Below, one piece after another: positions 29,678 to 32,400 of a stretch of DNA of 32,400 nt. Each line of letters opens with the position of its first letter. Within the stretch, counting starts at the first letter, position 1. The stretch lies in the NCBI GenBank assembly GCA_018263355.1, contig JAANXH010000012.1, positions 1 through 32,400 of the forward strand, given 5' to 3'. The notes below the pieces were generated by a model that was given only the letters and a program-made list of their open reading frames with translations, was not told where the DNA came from and made no database searches. Source of the DNA: Candidatus Woesearchaeota archaeon (lineage in GTDB: Archaea > Nanobdellota > Nanobdellia > Woesearchaeales > JAGVZT01). The position numbers were made by a program, and so were the translations under genes.

Positions 29678-29722
29678 ATACCTCATTCCATTCTCGTATT
29701 AAAATAAAGAAACCATATATAA

Positions 29723-29802
29723 ATGTTACTGTTCTGTAATTCTAATGTAACCTTAATGTAAATAGTAAGTAATATAAATGTAAAATACTTCTACAGTAAC
29801 AT
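29723..29802. promoter_or_regulatory. Divergent promoter region with 10-bp inverted repeat
   Basis: ATGTTACTGT (29723-29732) and ACAGTAACAT (29793-29802) are perfect inverted repeats spanning the intergenic region. CATATATAAATG (29714-29725) is a TATA for the minus-strand operon and AATATAAATG (29771-29780) for the plus-strand pair. TAATGTAA is directly repeated between them. It may be an operator for the wHTH protein at 30110. Confidence 0.5.
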
Positions 29803-29819
29803 ACCTAGGAGGTGCCAAA

Positions 29820-30113
29820 ATGGATATACATCAAATGTTGATTATTTTAGCTTCTGTAGCTTTGCTTTTTGCAGTATATTTTAGCTTTAAACTCTCTAAA
29901 GAGACCAAGCATGAGTTATACTGGATTTTGCTCTCTGCCGGATTATTTATTTTTGCAGTTCACCATTGGAGTATGATGCTAACAGGAATTATATCGGAAA
30001 AGATACAACTTTATCTTGAACAATTAACATCAATAATAGGTGCTTCTTTAATGGCTTATGCAACGTTTGGATTATATAAGTCTCTGAAGATAGTTAAAGA
30101 AAAGACAAAATGA
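29820..30113 (+). CDS. Small three-helix membrane protein paired with a wHTH regulator
   Basis: A 97-residue membrane protein with three predicted helices and no known family. A textbook Shine-Dalgarno AGGAGGTG lies 4 bases before the ATG, unlike the leaderless genes around it. Possible heme- or metal-ligand residues, AVHHWSMMLTG, lie at the end of helix 2. The stop overlaps the next start as ATGA, so it is translationally coupled to the regulator; together they look like a membrane sensor and DNA-binding partner (inference). It is transcribed divergently from the redox operon. Confidence 0.65.
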   Translation: MDIHQMLIILASVALLFAVYFSFKLSKETKHELYWILLSAGLFIFAVHHWSMMLTGIISEKIQLYLEQLTSIIGASLMAYATFGLYKSLKIVKEKTK

Positions 30114-30385
30114 TTTCAAAGTCTATTCTTTTTTATTGGAGTAAAGGAGCTGACACAAGAAGAAGTGTTTTATTTATTATTGATGAGCTTTCTAAATTAA
30201 ATAAACCCTGTTTTCTAAATATAATAGCAAAAAAGTTGAAAATCACACATGTCGGAATCAAGAAACATGTGGATCTTTTAATTGAAGAAAAATATATTGA
30301 ACCAATCAATCCAGATGGAAAACCAATATATTTAAAACTTAGTAAATCTGGGCAAGATATGGTAAAAGAATTATCAGAGAAATAA
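30110..30385 (+). CDS. Winged-helix transcription regulator
   Basis: A 91-residue cytoplasmic protein consisting of one winged helix: RRSVLFIIDELSKLNKPCFLNIIAKKLKITHVGIKKHVDLLIEEKYIEP, then a short wing INPDGKPIYLKLSKSG, as in small archaeal ArsR/MarR-like regulators. It overlaps the membrane gene by 4 bases. A possible target is the 10-bp inverted repeat in the divergent promoter. One Cys (CFLN) could respond to redox state, but there is no metal-site pattern. Confidence 0.7.
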   Translation: MISKSILFYWSKGADTRRSVLFIIDELSKLNKPCFLNIIAKKLKITHVGIKKHVDLLIEEKYIEPINPDGKPIYLKLSKSGQDMVKELSEK

Positions 30386-30389
30386 AACC

Positions 30390-30638
30390 CTTTAAACTGA
30401 AATCTCCATTTTCTTTTTTTAGATCATTCCAATTGAGATTATCAACGTCTAATTTATTTTCTTTTAAAAGTTTTGGTTCAATAACAACCATTTCATAATT
30501 ATTATTAAATTTTGCAACAGCAACATCGTATTCTACACCTTCTGCACCATTATTCATTGCCCATTTTATTGTAAGAATGCAATTTGGAGGATAATCTAAT
30601 GATTTCCCTCCACCTCTATGAAAAACTAATGTATCCAT
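30390..30638 (-). pseudogene. Truncated glycerophosphodiester phosphodiesterase (N-terminal fragment)
   Basis: The frame from ATG 30638 reads FHRGGGKSLDYPPNCILTIKWAM then GAEGVEYDVAVAKFNNNYEMVV, the first catalytic part of GDPD enzymes (HRG...PENT...A...GAxxxExDV), with the first catalytic His and the acidic pair in place. After about 80 residues it runs into the 3' end of the convergent regulator gene and reads unrelated hydrophobic sequence to a stop at 30339. The remaining two thirds of the TIM barrel, including the second catalytic His, are missing, so it cannot be active. Confidence 0.7.
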
Positions 30639-30919
30639 GTAATAACTTAAATTAATCTAATTTATTAAACCTTTTTGTTTGAGCTGACCCTTTGCTTCAT
30701 TTATAGGATTGGGTTTCGCCTTTATGTAACGACTTTTCCCAACTCTGCGGACGTAGTTTTCCGGATTTTGTATGGGAAAAGGATTTAACAAGGATTAAAT
30801 ACAAAAAATTTGGAGTCCTAAGAAATAGAAGAGAGCTTTGGTATTAATTAATATAAATATTCTGCTCTTTCATTAAGACTAAGCATTAAATTTATATATC
30901 TCAAAAATCTAAAAAAAAC
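30639..30919 (+). other. Non-coding interval with attC left-half remnant
   Basis: TTCGCC, ACTCTGCGGACGTAGTTTTCC and TTTGTATGGGAAAAGGATTTAACAAGGATTAAAT (30767-30800) copy the upstream half of array sites (compare GCGGACGAAATTTTCCC before site 10 and TAACAAGGAT in sites 3-5). No L'-R' half follows. AAATTTATATATC (30889-30901) is the TATA of the next gene. Confidence 0.5.
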
Positions 30920-31321
30920 ATGCCAGGAGTTTTGATTCACACAATAGCTGCAATAATTTGTTTAACAGTGGTTCATCTTCTTCATTATAAATGGGAATAT
31001 AGTTTGTCCATCTTTGCTGGAAACTTTGTCCCTGATGTGATTAAATTTGGTTTTTCAGCAATTAAACAAGGCACATTGGCAATTTTTAAATTAAAACAGG
31101 ATTTTTTTTACAATAAATTAGCTTCTACTACTTCAAATCCTGCTAATTGGTTTACTCTTGGTTTTTTTGTTTTAGGTATCTGTTTATTGTTGTATCACTT
31201 TCATTATATTGAAAAAAAGAAAATGGAAGAATATGATGAGCTGTATGTATTTTTTCTAATTGGTATAATTATTCACCTAATATTAGACGCACTGATTATG
31301 GAAGCAGGTTATTGGTTTTAG
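30920..31321 (+). CDS. YdjM-like membrane-bound hydrolase family protein
   Basis: A 133-residue membrane protein with about three to four helices. GVLIHTIAAI at the start, GNFVPDVIKF in the first third and IGIIIHLILDALIMEAGYW near the end match the His/Asp pattern of the YdjM (LexA-binding, membrane-bound metal-dependent hydrolase) family. In that family these residues are thought to bind metal at the membrane face. The substrate is unknown. A TATA box lies about 20-30 bases upstream and the start is nearly leaderless. It is shorter than bacterial YdjM. Confidence 0.65.
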   Translation: MPGVLIHTIAAIICLTVVHLLHYKWEYSLSIFAGNFVPDVIKFGFSAIKQGTLAIFKLKQDFFYNKLASTTSNPANWFTLGFFVLGICLLLYHFHYIEKKKMEEYDELYVFFLIGIIIHLILDALIMEAGYWF

Positions 31322-31420
31322 ATCTCACTATTGTTCGTGAAATTGGTCTTCACACAGGATATTATACCAAAAACTTTATCATAAAAAGACTTATAAAGTA
31401 AACAAAACTTATTTTTTTCA

Positions 31421-31987
31421 ATGAAATTTGTAAAACAATATATAAAAAATCCAATTAAAACAGGAGCAATCACTCCATCATCTAAAGGTTTAGCTAAACT
31501 AATTACAAAAACCGCAGATTTACCAAGAAAAGAAACTATAGTAGAATTTGGCTCAGGTGATGGAGTTATTACTGAACAAATAATTGAAAAAATTGACTCT
31601 CGTGCTACTTTTTTCTCCATTGAAATAAACCAGGAGTTTGTAAGACAGACAAAAAAAAAATGTCCAAAGGCGACAGTTTATCATGATTCAGCTAAAAATG
31701 TAGATAAATATTTAGCCAAACAGGATGTAGAAAAATGTAGCTGTATAATCTCTGCTTTGCCCTGGGCCGTATTTGATAACAATCTACAAAAAGAACTATT
31801 ATCAGCTGCATACAAATCTCTTGAAGAAGGAGGAGAGTTTTTAACAGTTGCATATTTTACTGGGGTTTTTTTTCCAAAAGGGATTAGATTCAAAAAATTG
31901 TTAGATTCTAAATTCAGGATAGTTAAAAAAACCAGGATAGTTTGGTGGAATATTCTGCCTGCTTTTGTGTATCACTGCAAAAAATAA
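31421..31987 (+). CDS. Phospholipid N-methyltransferase-like SAM methyltransferase
   Basis: A 188-residue enzyme. NPIKTGAITPSSKGLAKLI at the N-terminus is characteristic of PmtA-like phospholipid methyltransferases related to rRNA adenine dimethylases. SAM motif I is IVEFGSGDGVIT, followed by an acidic residue in FFSIEINQEF, and ISALPWAVF stands where the catalytic motif IV sits. The C-terminal WNILPAFVYHC is typical of the group. It probably methylates an amine headgroup of a membrane lipid at the inner membrane face; archaeal lipid targets are inferred. TATA TTATAAAGTA is at 31391-31400. Confidence 0.75.
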   Translation: MKFVKQYIKNPIKTGAITPSSKGLAKLITKTADLPRKETIVEFGSGDGVITEQIIEKIDSRATFFSIEINQEFVRQTKKKCPKATVYHDSAKNVDKYLAKQDVEKCSCIISALPWAVFDNNLQKELLSAAYKSLEEGGEFLTVAYFTGVFFPKGIRFKKLLDSKFRIVKKTRIVWWNILPAFVYHCKK

Positions 31988-32052
31988 TATTTCTATCTGA
32001 GTAATAAAGTTTTTAAATAAATTCCTGTTCTGTGACTTTTTGGGAAGGTTAA

Positions 32053-32400
32053 ATGAAAGTATTACTTGATGCAGACGGGGTTTTATTAGACTCACACTCC
32101 TTTTTTTTAGATAAAGTCAATAAGGAATATGCTGACAGAATTTGGAAAAAACTCAAACGACCTTTAGTTCTTGAGGATATCACTAAGTGGGATTTCGGAC
32201 TTGCAAGAAAAGTTTTAGGTATTCCATTATTTAAAACAAAGAATGACGAATTATTAGGAGCAGCTGATTATATTCATCTGGCATACACTCAGAATACAAC
32301 TAAAATTGGATTAATAGATCCTTCAGTTGTATATGTAGCTAATTATATACTTGAAAACTTTCAAGCAGAGATTGTAACCGCAAACCATGAATCTGAGGGT
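32053..32400 (+). CDS. HAD-superfamily phosphatase, 5'-nucleotidase-like (3' end outside window)
   Basis: The frame runs from ATG 32053 through the window edge (116 codons, no stop). It opens with MKVLLDADGVLLDSHSFFLD, HAD motif I (DxDGV with nucleophile and acid/base Asp). The helical segment after it (WKKLKRPLVLEDITKWDFGL) resembles the cap of 5'(3')-deoxyribonucleotidase-like enzymes, and EIVTANHES at the edge fits motif II (hhhT). GGAAGGT upstream is a ribosome site, with TATA TTTTAAATAA at 32011-32020. The motif III Lys and motif IV acids lie outside the window. Confidence 0.7.
   Translation, partial: MKVLLDADGVLLDSHSFFLDKVNKEYADRIWKKLKRPLVLEDITKWDFGLARKVLGIPLFKTKNDELLGAADYIHLAYTQNTTKIGLIDPSVVYVANYILENFQAEIVTANHESEG

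Noticed and set aside
30339-30389. C-terminal 17-19 residues of the 99-aa GDPD ORF
   Set aside because: They are antisense to the regulator gene's 3' end and do not match the GDPD family, so only 30390-30638 is kept.
1-32400. Integron integrase (intI) or another tyrosine recombinase
   Set aside because: None of the translated ORFs shows the R...HxxR...Y pattern; it may lie outside the window.
1-32400. tRNA or rRNA genes
   Set aside because: No cloverleaf with a GTTCRANNC arm or rRNA-like conserved stretch was recognised by eye; GTTCAA at site 7 is part of a perfect palindrome.

Overview
The window looks like the chromosome of a small-genome, AT-rich archaeon. Most genes have an archaeal TATA box about 20-30 bases upstream of the start codon, often with an almost leaderless 5' end, and only some genes use a Shine-Dalgarno sequence. 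Gene content (single-Cys DsbA-like proteins, membrane-anchored winged-helix regulators, a DUF5667-type secreted protein, flavocytochrome modules) resembles DPANN lineages such as Woesearchaeota or Pacearchaeota. That placement is inference; no rRNA or other marker gene is present.

Layout. (1) 1-5180: the tail of a probable radical SAM gene, a two-gene unit of a GNAT acetyltransferase and a PEP-synthase/rifampin-phosphotransferase-like enzyme, and two tandem paralogous membrane proteins. (2) 5181-15132: an array of nine integron attC-like sites in the same orientation (R''-L''...L'-R', with a G|TTA crossover point). They delimit one gene-less cassette and seven cassettes carrying secreted, lipoprotein, transglutaminase-like, methyltransferase, esterase and unknown genes. 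No integrase gene is in the window, so it reads as a CALIN (attC cluster lacking an integron integrase) or the distal part of an archaeal integron. (3) 15133-20090: a mercury/metal operon on the minus strand (ArsR, Cys-rich thioredoxin, MerT-MerP fusion, zinc ribbon), a ferric-reductase-like flavocytochrome and a secreted DUF5667/cytochrome b5 protein. (4) 20091-26277: a Zn/Cd P1B-ATPase, a CDF transporter truncated at a 108-bp inverted-repeat element, a SufS-like enzyme, two DsbA-type proteins and a membrane-tethered regulator. (5) 26278-26970: a solitary tenth attC-like site inside a roughly 590-bp palindrome. (6) 26971-29677: a second redox operon (flavocytochrome, CcdA-like, Rieske-like lipoprotein, cut-down cytochrome b5 lipoprotein). 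(7) 29700-32400: a membrane protein plus regulator pair, a GDPD relic, a YdjM-like protein, a phospholipid-methyltransferase-like enzyme and a HAD-type gene running off the edge.

The strongest unusual signal is in the array. All the sites share the core TAACA-stem-RA-TGTTA (one is TGAACA/TGTTCA, one ends CGTTA), with a bulged RA dinucleotide beside R', although the sites range from 21 to 162 bp. Each of the seven gene-bearing cassettes also carries its own pair of inverted arms. One arm lies just after the crossover point, the other lies upstream of the next attC, so they bracket the gene, and several cassettes have a second collinear pair. At the solitary site (26369-26961) the same kind of arms pair across the attC. 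This is the geometry expected if an attC belongs to a larger palindrome that cassette insertion at G|TTA splits apart. Conserved tandem UNCG-loop hairpins and a CGTTGCACT motif recur upstream of the sites. Cassette genes carry their own TATA promoters, unlike the mostly promoterless cassettes of bacterial integrons.
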